Part shown: positions 8,889 to 19,200 of the stretch, piece by piece | How positions within the stretch are numbered: the stretch's first letter is position 1 | Layout of the letters: each line of letters opens with the position of its first letter | Assembly (NCBI GenBank): GCA_016214035.1 | Contig: JACRPF010000007.1 | Coordinates: forward strand, 209,233 to 273,232 | Reading direction: 5' to 3' | Origin: Spirochaetota bacterium | GTDB lineage: Bacteria; Spirochaetota; Brachyspiria; Brachyspirales; JACRPF01 | Length of the DNA: 64,000 bases | Notes under the pieces: generated by a model | Database searches by the model: none | Seen by the model: only the letters and a program-made list of their open reading frames with translations | Told to the model about the DNA's origin: nothing | Translations under genes and position numbers: made by a program

Positions 8889-11003
8889 ATGAACAAACGA
8901 TTCCCCGTCGGTGCCACCTATGCCCCGCTCGCCAAGGCAACGGAGGTTGACATTTCCGAATGGGACAGTGATATAAAAACACTCGCAAAGATCGGGCTCA
9001 ACACCTTCAGGCTTTTTATCGCCTGGGACAGAATTGAAAAAAAGCACGGCATACGCGATTTTTCCCGGGTGGATCGCGCCTTTGAACTTGCCGCAACATA
9101 CGGCGTGAACGTCATCGCCAATGCCGGCGGAACGTTTGCCAACCTGCAGGCGATATATCCCCCGCGGTGGCTGCTCACCGAATGCGGATGCCAGCCGCTT
9201 GTCGAAACACCTGATGCTAACGACAGGACAAACACGCCGCCCCGCATCAAGCTCTGTTACGACGACCCCGTATATCAGCGTGAAGCCCTTGCATTCATCA
9301 CCGAGGCGGTAGCGCGGTATAAAGATCATCCGTCGCTGCTCGCATGGTCGGGATGGAATGAACCGCGGGTGCCTGTGTGTTTCTGCCCGCATACGCTCGC
9401 GCTGTTCCGCATCTGGCTGACAAAAAAATACGGCAGTCTCGATGCGCTCATTACCGCATGGAGCACCGAGTTCCCGCTGCACTATGATTCCTGGGATGAG
9501 ATATATCCGCAGATAAAGACAGGTTTCGAACACGGCGGTTATGCCGCATGGCTCGATTGGAAACACTTCTGTTATCAGAACCGTTCGGATAAATTCCGCA
9601 TCATCGCCGAAACCATAAAACGCGCGGACGCATCGCATCCGGTACTGTCGCATCTCTGCGGACCGCATGACGCCGACATATTCGACAGCGAGGACATCGG
9701 AGGAACATCTATCTATACCTATTTCAGGAGAGGCGGCGAGCGTATCGAGCTTACGGACAACGAACTTGGCAGAACGCTGAACTGGAACGCGGCGCTCATG
9801 ACAACGGGGTACCGTAAGAACAGGATGGAGCCGGAAAGTTTCTGGGTCATGGAGACCGAGGCCGGCCCGGTGAGCTGGGTGCATAACCTCATGCCGCGCA
9901 CCTATTCCGGCCGAAAGATGAACGCACGCGACATGATTTTTGTAGGGCACGGAGCGCGGTGTCTGCTCCGCTGGCTGTACCGCAGCAGAATATCCGACGC
10001 ACAGGCCGGCGAATTCAATCTCGTTGGCTGGGACGGCTCGGTGACACAGCGTGCCGATGAGTTCGGAAAATTATCGAAATTCCTCAACGCGAACGCGGAA
10101 CTGTTTCTAACGAATCTGCCGGCGAAAACTGACGTTGGGATTCTCGCTCCTGATGACTCCGTCAAAATGCTTTTCGACGCCGAGGAAGCCGGCCACAAAT
10201 ACTCCGGACTTGCCGAATCCTGGTACACGGCGCTCGCACATACCGGAATCCCCGCACGAACGCTCAACGACCGGCAGGTGTTTGAAGGCGCGCTTGCCGG
10301 ACTCAAAGCGCTGATAATACCGATGCGTCCGTATGTCGGCAGTGAAATGGCAAAACAGCTTGCCGATTTCACTGCTGCCGGAGGGCTGCTCATTGTCGAA
10401 GCGCCGTTCGCAACCAAGAACATGGCCGCCATTCACTGGCAGAAAACTCCCGGGGCGGGTCTGGCCGACGTTTTCGGCGCGCAGGTCTACGATCTTGAAA
10501 AGCTGCTGGAGGATAATTGCGGCGATATCCCCGGGTTCGACTTCAAAGCTGTCATGCGGACGGGCGGCTGTTCAGTTGATGCAACGTACTCTGACGGCGC
10601 CCCGGCTATCATCTCCAGCAGCTACGGCAAAGGACGCGCGGTGATGTTCAATTCAATAGTCTCCGCGCGCTATTCATGGAGCGGCGGTTGTGCACTGCGC
10701 AATCGCCTCATCGCGTATCTTGCAGCTGCTGATGTGCACCCGCGACACAAACTCACATGTGCTGACAGCGCAAAGAACGAAGCGACCAGCGTTTTATACC
10801 GCACGCTCCCGGACGGCCGAACGATGCTCACCGTCGTCAATTTCAGCGCGGATAAAAATGATATAACGCTCACGATGGCACAGAGAAATAAGCCGGCGTT
10901 CACACTGCTCGGCACATCGGATGCGGCTGCGTCGATAAACATCAGCGGCAACGCCATCGGGTTTAAGGCTGAACCGTTCGCGTGGGCGGTATTTATAGGA
11001 TAG
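8889..11003 (+). CDS. GH42 family beta-galactosidase-like enzyme
   Basis: A 704-residue cytoplasmic enzyme with no signal peptide. The N-terminal barrel has the GH42 acid/base motif WSGWNEP (Glu158) and the nucleophile region FWVMETEAGP, where Glu322 aligns with the Glu of the family MEQ-P-G motif. After the barrel comes a flavodoxin-like trimerisation domain (about 410-620; GILAPDDSVKMLF, LIVEAPFATKNM) and a small C-terminal beta domain. Length and domain order fit GH42. An AGGAG site lies 8 bases upstream of the ATG. The next gene starts 20 bp downstream, so the two form an operon. The likely substrate is an imported beta-galactoside or a related oligosaccharide. Confidence 0.85.
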   Translation: MNKRFPVGATYAPLAKATEVDISEWDSDIKTLAKIGLNTFRLFIAWDRIEKKHGIRDFSRVDRAFELAATYGVNVIANAGGTFANLQAIYPPRWLLTECGCQPLVETPDANDRTNTPPRIKLCYDDPVYQREALAFITEAVARYKDHPSLLAWSGWNEPRVPVCFCPHTLALFRIWLTKKYGSLDALITAWSTEFPLHYDSWDEIYPQIKTGFEHGGYAAWLDWKHFCYQNRSDKFRIIAETIKRADASHPVLSHLCGPHDADIFDSEDIGGTSIYTYFRRGGERIELTDNELGRTLNWNAALMTTGYRKNRMEPESFWVMETEAGPVSWVHNLMPRTYSGRKMNARDMIFVGHGARCLLRWLYRSRISDAQAGEFNLVGWDGSVTQRADEFGKLSKFLNANAELFLTNLPAKTDVGILAPDDSVKMLFDAEEAGHKYSGLAESWYTALAHTGIPARTLNDRQVFEGALAGLKALIIPMRPYVGSEMAKQLADFTAAGGLLIVEAPFATKNMAAIHWQKTPGAGLADVFGAQVYDLEKLLEDNCGDIPGFDFKAVMRTGGCSVDATYSDGAPAIISSSYGKGRAVMFNSIVSARYSWSGGCALRNRLIAYLAAADVHPRHKLTCADSAKNEATSVLYRTLPDGRTMLTVVNFSADKNDITLTMAQRNKPAFTLLGTSDAAASINISGNAIGFKAEPFAWAVFIG

Positions 11004-11022
11004 ACTCAGGAGCGGGCTTAAA

Positions 11023-13041
11023 ATGAGATTACACTGCACACATGAATCGGCCAGAGGCAGGAATTATGTTCCGCCGCCTGTCGGTAACGGCGACATCTCC
11101 GCCATGATCGACATGCAGGGAATACAGCGGCAGACCAGACATTGCGGCATGATCCCCGGCATACGACGCGCGGGACGCCGTTATGATACACCGCTGCGGG
11201 AATTGATACCCTTTGGTTTCATCGAACAGTCAACCGGGGAACCAGTATTATGGACGCAGGAACTCGATACGGCCCGGGCACTTATCACTACAGATTGCAC
11301 ATACCGCAACGGCAATGAGATCAGGAGCGAGGTATTCGCCCATCTTGATATGCCGGTCATTGCATTGCGTAAAACATTCAAAGGGCCATATACGTTCAGC
11401 TATATACTTGCATCACCCGAGTCTACGCAACTGCTGCCAAAACGCATGCAGATAACATCCGCCATCACCGGCCACGGGATTGATATCAGTTATACTATTG
11501 CCGGACTGGAGCCGTATAACGGAATCATTTCACTGCATTGCGACCGTCCCGCGAAAATTGATGTTGAAGGCAACATATTCCGGATGACGGTTGCGGATGG
11601 ACCGGCAAGCTTTTTCATCGTCTTCTCGGACACACGTGACGATGAAGATGTACGTGGCTTCAACCGGAAAACCGTTGATGCGGTGCAGAAAAACGGTTTC
11701 GACGGACTGATCAAATCACATGGCACATCATGGGCCGAATTCTGGACAGCGGGACATGTCGCATTGCCGGACCGCCTGCAGCAGGAGGTATACGAGACAT
11801 CATTGTATCACCTCCGTATTTCCGCAACCAAATGGTCGATTCCGGTCGGCATATTCGACACGCACTGGCATGGACGCTACTTCGGATTCGACGAACATTT
11901 CTGCCACATGGGACTGTTAACGAGCGGCCATATCGATATCGCCAGACGCGTCACCGAATTCAGACACCGTATCCTGAACAAGGCGATACAGCGCTCCTTC
12001 TCATATTTCGGCGAAAGCAATGCGGACACCGGTGCGCGTTACTTCTGGGAGACCGACGAGAACGGCGACGAATGCACACCTCCCGGATTCTGGCTTGAGC
12101 ATATCTTCAATATGGCGAATATCGCGCTGAGCGCATGGAATCAATACCTGTACAGCGGGGATATCATCTACCTCGCAGAGAAGGGCTACGAAGTGATGCT
12201 GCGCTGCGCCGACTTCTATCTCAGCCAGTGCGTCTATTCGCTCGGTGACGGCCGTCTGATCGTCGGCAAATGCACCGACCTTGAACGTCTCGGCGCGGGA
12301 AGGGAAAACGCATTCATGACAAGCTGCGGCGTCATCGCCACATTCGAGGCGGCGGCCAAAGCGGCACGTATCCTCGACAGGGATCAAACGAAGGCGGATC
12401 GTTGGGACAGAACAGCGGCGGGTCTGCGCGAGAGTCTCCCCGGCGATGCGGGACGATATATACCCTACCCCGGATGCGATAAAAAAAGTATCGCTGTTCT
12501 TGCCGGCACATTTCCCTATCAATGCCTGCAGGCGGATGACGTACGGCAGACAAGCGCTATCGATGACTTTCTTGCAAATGAAAAAGAATTCGGCAATATG
12601 TATCCCGTGGGCAATTCGGTCTGCGTCTGGTATGCAGCCTGGAAGGGACTGGTGTTCGCCCGTCTGGGTAAACTGGATGCAGCCCGGACCTGCATTGCTC
12701 AGGCCGCGAACGAAGCGAACTGTTTTTCTGAAATATTTGAAATACGCAATCCTGTCCATCACCCGTGGTTCACAACCGCGGAAGGCTCCTATGTACAGCT
12801 CGTCAATGAAACGCTGCTGCAGTCAGCCATCGGCACGATACAGATCCTGCCGCAAACAGGCGATTGCGCATTCAAGCTCCCGGCCGTCGGCGGTGTGTCG
12901 GTCGAAGCTGCGTTCAAGAACGGCGTTCTACAGTCGTTAACACTTCACGCGCGTGTTGATTACTCAGGATCGCTGACGCTGCCGGACAACACGGCAATCA
13001 CGCTCAGCCTTTCTGCGGGATCATCACAAACGATAATATGA
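11023..13041 (+). CDS. Six-hairpin glycosidase of the GH95/GH65 type
   Basis: A 672-residue protein without a signal peptide. The N-terminus contains PPVGNGDISAMID, like the GNG start of GH95 enzymes, followed by a beta-rich domain (to about 235). A helical (alpha/alpha)6-barrel region follows (about 240-600; FDEHFCHMGLLTSGHIDIARR, WLEHIFNMANIALSAWNQYLYSGD, ENAFMTSCGVIATFEAA), ending in a small beta cap. The fold assignment is good, but the exact family (GH95 alpha-fucosidase-like or another clan member) is not certain, and I did not assign catalytic residues. It follows the GH42 gene by 20 bp with an AGGAG site, so the pair probably trims the same oligosaccharide in the cytoplasm. Confidence 0.65.
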   Translation: MRLHCTHESARGRNYVPPPVGNGDISAMIDMQGIQRQTRHCGMIPGIRRAGRRYDTPLRELIPFGFIEQSTGEPVLWTQELDTARALITTDCTYRNGNEIRSEVFAHLDMPVIALRKTFKGPYTFSYILASPESTQLLPKRMQITSAITGHGIDISYTIAGLEPYNGIISLHCDRPAKIDVEGNIFRMTVADGPASFFIVFSDTRDDEDVRGFNRKTVDAVQKNGFDGLIKSHGTSWAEFWTAGHVALPDRLQQEVYETSLYHLRISATKWSIPVGIFDTHWHGRYFGFDEHFCHMGLLTSGHIDIARRVTEFRHRILNKAIQRSFSYFGESNADTGARYFWETDENGDECTPPGFWLEHIFNMANIALSAWNQYLYSGDIIYLAEKGYEVMLRCADFYLSQCVYSLGDGRLIVGKCTDLERLGAGRENAFMTSCGVIATFEAAAKAARILDRDQTKADRWDRTAAGLRESLPGDAGRYIPYPGCDKKSIAVLAGTFPYQCLQADDVRQTSAIDDFLANEKEFGNMYPVGNSVCVWYAAWKGLVFARLGKLDAARTCIAQAANEANCFSEIFEIRNPVHHPWFTTAEGSYVQLVNETLLQSAIGTIQILPQTGDCAFKLPAVGGVSVEAAFKNGVLQSLTLHARVDYSGSLTLPDNTAITLSLSAGSSQTII

Positions 13042-13160
13042 TCCGTATTCACCGCGATTCAACTATCGTACAGGAACTATTTTCGCCACCACAGCCTCAT
13101 GCTCAACAGCCTCGAGGATATCGCCCATGGGCTGGCTGTATTTTGAATAGGAATTACGGC
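13042..13160. other. Convergent intergenic gap
   Basis: 119 bp between the convergent ends of the glycosidase pair and the transporter operon. A loose ACAGCC/GGCTGT inverted repeat is present, but neither strand has a T-run after it, so no terminator is called. Confidence 0.5.
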
Positions 13161-14150
13161 TTAGACGCCGGGGTGATGACAGGAGACGAAAATACCGGAA
13201 TCATATTCCTGAAGTTTGGGCGCCTCATTTTTACAACGAGCATCGCATTCCGCGCATCGCGGATGAAAGCTGCAGCCCGACGGCAGATTCGCCACATCGG
13301 CGGCCTCTCCGCGCGGCGGTACGGCGATATGCATATCGGGGTCGGGGTTCGGTACGGACCCGATGAGCGTTTTCGTGTAGGGATGCCGCGGACGATTGAA
13401 AATCTCCTCCACGGGTCCGAGTTCGACGATCTTACCCGCATACATCACCGCGACACGATCGCAGATATATCGTACCACCGAAAGATCGTGAGCTACAAAA
13501 ATATAGGTAAGCCCCATCTCTTCCTGAAGGTCCGCGAGCAGATTGATGACCTGCGCCTGCACGGACACATCGAGCGCGGACACCGCCTCATCGGCGATGA
13601 CGAATGATGGATGCATGATGAGCGCGCGCGCAATGCCGATACGCTGGCGTTGCCCGCCGCTGAAGGCATGCGGATACCGCGTCATATGCTCAGGTTTGAG
13701 CCCCACTTTCACAAGCATAGCAGCCACGCGTTCCGAACGCTCCGCCGGCGTTCCCATACGGTGTATCACCATCGGCTCTGCTACGAGCGTACCCACGGTC
13801 ATGCGCGGGTTCAATGACGAGAACGGGTCCTGAAATATCATCTGCATCTCAACGCGCAGCGGCTTAAGCTCCGCGTCGGTCAATGCCGCGAGATCGGTGA
13901 CGCCGTTTTTCCCGTTGAATATCACTTCACCTGCCGTGGGCGTCAATGCGCGCAGTATCGACCGTGCTGTCGTCGTTTTACCGCAGCCGCTTTCCCCCAC
14001 AAGCCCGAGCGTCTCGCCGCGTTTGACGTCGAAGCTCACGTCGTCAACGGCGCGAACCGAGGCTATTTCCTTGCGGATGAATCCTTTGCTGAAGACCGGA
14101 TAATATTTTTTCAGATTGCGTACCGATATGAGCGGTGTTTCAGCGTTCAT
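13161..14150 (-). CDS. oppF: Oligopeptide/oligosaccharide ABC transporter ATP-binding protein, OppF type
   Basis: A 329-residue ATPase: Walker A GESGCGKTT, signature LSGGQRQRIGIARALI, Walker B FVIADEAVSALD. The Opp/Dpp C-terminal extension has cysteines (GCSFHPRCAECDARC) of the kind reported to bind an iron-sulphur cluster in this family. I place the start at the ATG at 14150, with GGGGAGA 6 bases upstream; it overlaps the end of the upstream oppD gene by 11 bases, which suggests coupled translation. It is the last gene of a four-gene operon. The DALDVSVQAQ stretch is typical of OppF/DppF rather than of sugar-uptake MalK proteins. Confidence 0.92.
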   Translation of the reverse strand: MNAETPLISVRNLKKYYPVFSKGFIRKEIASVRAVDDVSFDVKRGETLGLVGESGCGKTTTARSILRALTPTAGEVIFNGKNGVTDLAALTDAELKPLRVEMQMIFQDPFSSLNPRMTVGTLVAEPMVIHRMGTPAERSERVAAMLVKVGLKPEHMTRYPHAFSGGQRQRIGIARALIMHPSFVIADEAVSALDVSVQAQVINLLADLQEEMGLTYIFVAHDLSVVRYICDRVAVMYAGKIVELGPVEEIFNRPRHPYTKTLIGSVPNPDPDMHIAVPPRGEAADVANLPSGCSFHPRCAECDARCKNEAPKLQEYDSGIFVSCHHPGV

Positions 14151-15156
14151 TATAAATCTCCCCGGCGCGGACACATGCAGCCGTATGTCCGTCGGCAACC
14201 GCATCAAGCGCCGGCGCACCGCCGATATCGCAGACCCCGGCTTTCATGTACGGGCATCGCGGATGAAACGGACAGCCCGGCGGTATTTCGGTGAGCGAGG
14301 GAACGGTGCCGGCTATCGACGGAAGGCGTTCGCCCTGTTTCGCGAGACTGGGCAGTGACTTGAGGAGCCCCATCGTATACGGATGACGCGCATCCTTGAG
14401 CACCGAACGCACGGACGAATATTCCACGATGCGTCCGAGATACATCACCGCAACGTCGTCAGCCTCCTGCGCCACAACGCCGAGGTCATGTGTGATAAGG
14501 AGTACCGATACACCCACGTCCTTCTGTATCTCTTTAATGAGCGACAGTATCTGCGCCTGAATCGTGACATCGAGCGCCGTTGTGGGTTCGTCGGCGATGA
14601 TGAGTTCCGGTGTACAGGCAAGCGCCATGGCGATGACCACGCGCTGCCGCATACCGCCGCTCATCTCATGCGGATAAAGCTTTATCCGTTTCTCGGGACC
14701 GGGAATACCCACTTTTGAGAGCATCTCAACGGCACGGCGCATCGCATCTTCTTTGGTGGCATTCTGATGGAGCATCACCGCTTCGGCGATCTGGTCGCCA
14801 ACGGTATGCACCGGACTCAGCGCCGTCATCGGCTCCTGAAATATCATGCTGATAAGCCCGCCGCGTATTTTGAACAGCACTTCAGACTTTTCATCGAGCG
14901 ACGCTATGTCGACCGGTTCGCCTTTTGACGGACGGAACAATATACTGCCGCCTGCGATGCGTCCGGGCTTCTGCGTAAGCCGCAGTATCGAATACGATGT
15001 GACGCTTTTCCCGCACCCGCTCTCACCCACGATGGCGAGCGTCTTACCCCGCCGTATCGTGAAGCTGGCGCCGTCAACCGCGCGCGCATCACCCGCATCG
15101 GAATGAAAATAGACCTTAAGGTCCTTCACGTCGAGCACGATATCGTCGCCGTTCAT
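14140..15156 (-). CDS. oppD: Oligopeptide/oligosaccharide ABC transporter ATP-binding protein, OppD type
   Basis: A 338-residue ATPase with Walker [11 protein letters not shown], signature [16 protein letters not shown] and Walker [19 protein letters not shown], plus the C-terminal cysteine region [16 protein letters not shown]. The start is set at the ATG at 15156, one base after the stop of oppC and preceded by a GGAG site. A longer in-frame reading exists upstream but would run into oppC. It pairs with OppF as the heterodimeric motor of the transporter. Confidence 0.92.
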   Translation of the reverse strand: MNGDDIVLDVKDLKVYFHSDAGDARAVDGASFTIRRGKTLAIVGESGCGKSVTSYSILRLTQKPGRIAGGSILFRPSKGEPVDIASLDEKSEVLFKIRGGLISMIFQEPMTALSPVHTVGDQIAEAVMLHQNATKEDAMRRAVEMLSKVGIPGPEKRIKLYPHEMSGGMRQRVVIAMALACTPELIIADEPTTALDVTIQAQILSLIKEIQKDVGVSVLLITHDLGVVAQEADDVAVMYLGRIVEYSSVRSVLKDARHPYTMGLLKSLPSLAKQGERLPSIAGTVPSLTEIPPGCPFHPRCPYMKAGVCDIGGAPALDAVADGHTAACVRAGEIYNER

Positions 15157-15157
15157 G

Positions 15158-16294
15158 CTAACGCTCCGCATACGGGTCGGCCGCGTCACGGAGGCCGTCA
15201 CCGAGATAATTGTAGCACAATACCGTGATGATGATGAACACCGACGGCAGAAGCAGCCACGGATAGTTCACCACCGCCTGAATGTTCATGCAGTCCTGGA
15301 GCATTACGCCCCAGCTCACGATGGGCGGGCGCAAACCGAGTCCGAGAAAGCTCAGCGACGTTTCGCCGAGTATCATGCCCGGAAAACTGAGCGTCAGCGA
15401 TACGATAATATGGCTCGTGAAGCCGGGCAGCAGATGCTTGAAGATGATGCGCGGATGACTTGCGCCCATGAGACGCGCCGCCGTCGCATAGTCCTCTTCA
15501 CGGAGCGACAGTATCTTTCCGCGCACCACGCGAGCAAGACCCGTCCAGCCGAAAATGCTCAGCACGATGGTTATCATGAAATAGATACGCAGCGGTGACC
15601 AGTCCGGCGGGAACGCCGCACCGAGCGCCAGCCAGAGCGGCAGTTTCGGGAACGAGTTGAGCACTTCGATGAACCGCTGTATCACATTGTCCACCGCGCC
15701 GCCGAGATAGCCCGAAATACCGCCGATGACAAGCCCGAGCACGAAACTCAGAAAAATACCGACAAGTCCGACGGAAAGCGATATGCGCGCTCCGTGCAGA
15801 ATGCGCGAGAGCACATCGCGGCCGAGTTTGTCAGCACCGAGCAGATAGCACACCGGCTGTACATTCGTAGTATAATTGAGCTTATCAAAGCGTTTTTTAT
15901 CGATACTGAAAAAATGCCGGTCGGCGGGGATAAGTCCCCAGAGCTTGTACGCCTCGCCTTTCACGAAAAAACCGAGCGGGATGACGACTGATGAATCCTC
16001 AACATAGCCCTGACGGAACGTGACCTCATCGACACGTTTGACGACGGCACGTGTGTAAAAACCTGTAGCGATATCCCAGCGCACCATCTGCGGCGGTGCA
16101 TAACTGCGTTCCACATCGTTCCATTCCGACGAATACGGAGCAAAGAATTCCGAGAACAGAGCAATACCGTAGAGGATGATGAGCATCCAAAGAGTGAGCA
16201 CGGCAATGCGGTGCTTCGAAAAACGCCGCACGGTGAGCTGCCACTGCGAGGCATACGCCGCGTCTCGCACGGGTGCGGTAGCTGTCGTACTCAT
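15158..16294 (-). CDS. oppC: ABC transporter permease, OppC type, with enlarged periplasmic loop
   Basis: A 378-residue permease. The first membrane segment (about 30-52) is followed by a periplasmic loop of about 100 residues, much larger than in E. coli OppC/DppC. The classic GADKLGRDVLSRILHGARISL stretch and five more membrane segments follow. The EAA loop is recognisable (EEDYATAARLMGASHPRIIFKHLLPG). Its ATG overlaps the stop of the upstream fusion gene by four bases (ATGA). The long loop may contact the fused binding protein; that is inference. Confidence 0.92.
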   Translation of the reverse strand: MSTTATAPVRDAAYASQWQLTVRRFSKHRIAVLTLWMLIILYGIALFSEFFAPYSSEWNDVERSYAPPQMVRWDIATGFYTRAVVKRVDEVTFRQGYVEDSSVVIPLGFFVKGEAYKLWGLIPADRHFFSIDKKRFDKLNYTTNVQPVCYLLGADKLGRDVLSRILHGARISLSVGLVGIFLSFVLGLVIGGISGYLGGAVDNVIQRFIEVLNSFPKLPLWLALGAAFPPDWSPLRIYFMITIVLSIFGWTGLARVVRGKILSLREEDYATAARLMGASHPRIIFKHLLPGFTSHIIVSLTLSFPGMILGETSLSFLGLGLRPPIVSWGVMLQDCMNIQAVVNYPWLLLPSVFIIITVLCYNYLGDGLRDAADPYAER

Positions 16295-19200
16295 CGGCTG
16301 CCTCCATACCGGATGCGCGGGTCGAGTGCGAGGAGAAGCACATCGCTCACGAGCGTTCCGATGACACCGAGAAGACTCAGCACCATGAGCATGGAGCCTG
16401 CGAGATACATATCCTCATTCATAAGCGATTCAAGCATGAGCGGACCAACCGTCGGGAGTGAGAGGACGATTGCCACGATGGCACTGCCGGAAACGAGTGC
16501 AGGAAAGATGTGACCGATATTCGATATGAACGGATTGAGCGCAAGACGCACCGGATATTTCAGGAGCAGCTGCAGCGGCCGTACGCCCTTTGCACGGGCG
16601 GTGGTCACATACGGTTTTTTGAGTTCATCGAGCAGATTGCCGCGCATGACGCGAATCATTCCGGCGGTACCTTCAACGCCGAGCACGACGATGGGAACCC
16701 AGATGTGTTTGAGAAGGTCGATTACCTTTCCCCAGCTCCACTCGGGACGTACCGCAAACTCGGTGGAGAAAAGACCGGACACCTTGACACCGAACCATGC
16801 ATCGCTTGCATAGATGACAAGGAGTGCGAGCAGGAACGACGGCACACACATGCCGATGAAGCCTATGAATGAAAGCACATAATCCGCAACTGAATACTGT
16901 TTCACCGCGGAGAAAATACCGATGGGTATGGCGAGTGCCCAGGTCAGCAGTATCGTACCGAGCGAGATAAGTATCGTCAGCAGTATCCTGTCGCCCACAA
17001 GATCGTTCACCGGTTTCTGGTTCTGCATCGAGCGGCCCATATTGCCCTGCAGCAGTCCCGCATCAGCCGGCTTGAATGTGACGAACCACGGCAGCCCGAG
17101 CCATTTGATATACTGCACAGGCACGGGGTCATCAAGATTGAACATCTTCCGGAGCTGCGTTACCTGGTCCTGATCGACCTTCTCGCCGCTCATCTCAAGC
17201 TGAGCGATGCGCGACGATATGAAATCCCCCGGCGGAAGCTGAATGATCCAGAACACCACCACCGATATGATGAGCAGCGTCGGTATCATGATGAGCAGCC
17301 GTTTACCGATGTAGGGATGACGCACCGATATGAGTATGATGCACAGGAGTATTGTTATCAGTATCGCCGCCTGTATGAATCCACCGAGCAGCGATTTCTT
17401 TTTCGCAGCCGGTTTCGCAACTGTCGATGCTGCCATTACTGCCGACGAGACCGCATCCGGCGGCTGTGTGGGTTCTATGATCTCCCGTTTCATCTGCGCG
17501 ATGGCGCCCGGTGAATTGTCCGGTTTATCGAAATAATAGGTCTCCACCCCGGTGTTCACCGGCGTGAGGAATTCCCAGGTGCAGACGACAGTACGCGGCA
17601 CATTGCGAAGACCCTTCTTAACCACGGCAAGAAGCGGCGGCGGCGTTGATATGTTTATCGTCCAGACATTTTCCGCGGCAAGCATTATCGCCTCACGGAA
17701 CACGGCGCGTTGTTTTACGATATCGGACTCTTCTTTAGTGCGCTCGAAAATCTCAAGTGCACGCCGGAGCGGATGATCAGCGGCAGGCTCTATCGCACCG
17801 GGTGACTGTTTCGCCTTCGGGTCGCCGTAAAGGCCGCCGAGTTTATACCAGCGGGAAAATCCTATAGCGTAGAATGCCTGATCGCTGTGCGGCACGCAGA
17901 ACCGCGGCGCCATCACCGGGATATATTCGTTATTGCTCCACCACACATCGAAGTCGTGTTCGAGCGTCATCTGTTCGATGTTGTGTATCGTCCGGCTTCT
18001 CGTGCGGAAGATGACGCGTATGCCGATCTTCGCCCATTCATTGACGACAAGCTGCGAAAAGTTCTCAACAAGCGGGACCTCAAGGAAGAACGTCATGCGC
18101 ATACCGTCGGAGAATGTACGATAACCCTCGGCATCGCGTTTCGCAAGACCGAGTTCATCGAGCATCCTGTTCGCGCGATCGGGCTGAAACTCGGTGTAGC
18201 TTTTAAACGCCGCCGGTTCGTAGAAGAACGACTCGGGCCGCGGTGCGCACTGCGCCGGCTCACCGTAGCCGTTATACAGCGTCTTGATTATCTTCACCCG
18301 GTCGATGGCAAGCGAGAGCGCCTGCCGGAACCGTTTGTCGGCAAGCAGATCGTGTTTGTATTTCGTTTCGGGACGCGCGGGATCGATGCGGCGGTTGATG
18401 TTCGGGTAGATGAGATAGACGGATGAATCGGCGTTGTACCAGTGGTAGAGCTCGTATCCGCCGCTTGCCCGTGACGACATGAGATGCGTGTAATCCTCAA
18501 ACGAGATATGCCTGTCCTGCATCGTCGCCTCACCGTTGGCGGACGCGATGGATATCATCTTCGTATCCTTCACTTCATAGAGCATCCGGTCGATATACGG
18601 AAGCTGATTCCCCTTTGTGTCGACGGCGAAAAAATAAGGATTACGCACATATATCTGCGGAGGATTTGATTTATACGTACGGTATATCCACGGTGTGAGC
18701 ACGGGAAAATCCGGGTTCAGGGTGTCCTTCATGGCAAAATACGCGGTAGTCTTACTGCCGACTCTTTTTGCCGCAATGACCTTTTTGATAAGTTCCTGGT
18801 CACCGAGTGAAGGATGGAACTGCTGCATGTAATGGCGTGGGGAACCGGAGAGCGGTATACCTGCGGGACCGCCGAGCAGTGAAAGGAATATTCCGTTCGG
18901 CCGCGGGAAGATGAACTGCACCGTGTATGCATCTATCTTCTTCACCGTACCGGCATCGCGTCCAGCCTTCATAATGTCGGGAATGTTTTTCGCAGGGTTC
19001 ACGCCGGCATCGTTGATCTCTTTCTCCCACCAGTACAGTATGTCGTCTGCGGTATATGGTGTACCGTCTGACCAGCGCATGCCTTTACGCAGCGTGAAGG
19101 TGAATACACGGTTATCCGGCGATATCGTCCAAGACTTTGCGATATGCGGCACGATGGGATAACCGATAGGCGACCAGCGCACCAGTGTGGGACACGAGAA

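Noticed and set aside
8664..9950. Long minus-strand reading frame of about 428 codons across the GH42 gene
   Set aside because: It is antisense to a GH42 gene with clear catalytic motifs and is rich in Arg, Cys and His in the overlapping part; it is a shadow caused by high GC at codon position 3. Only its last 67 codons lie outside and are reported as a weak finding.
13042..13160. Bidirectional terminator between the glycosidase pair and the transporter operon
   Set aside because: The inverted repeat is only 6 bp with a long loop and has no T-run on either strand.
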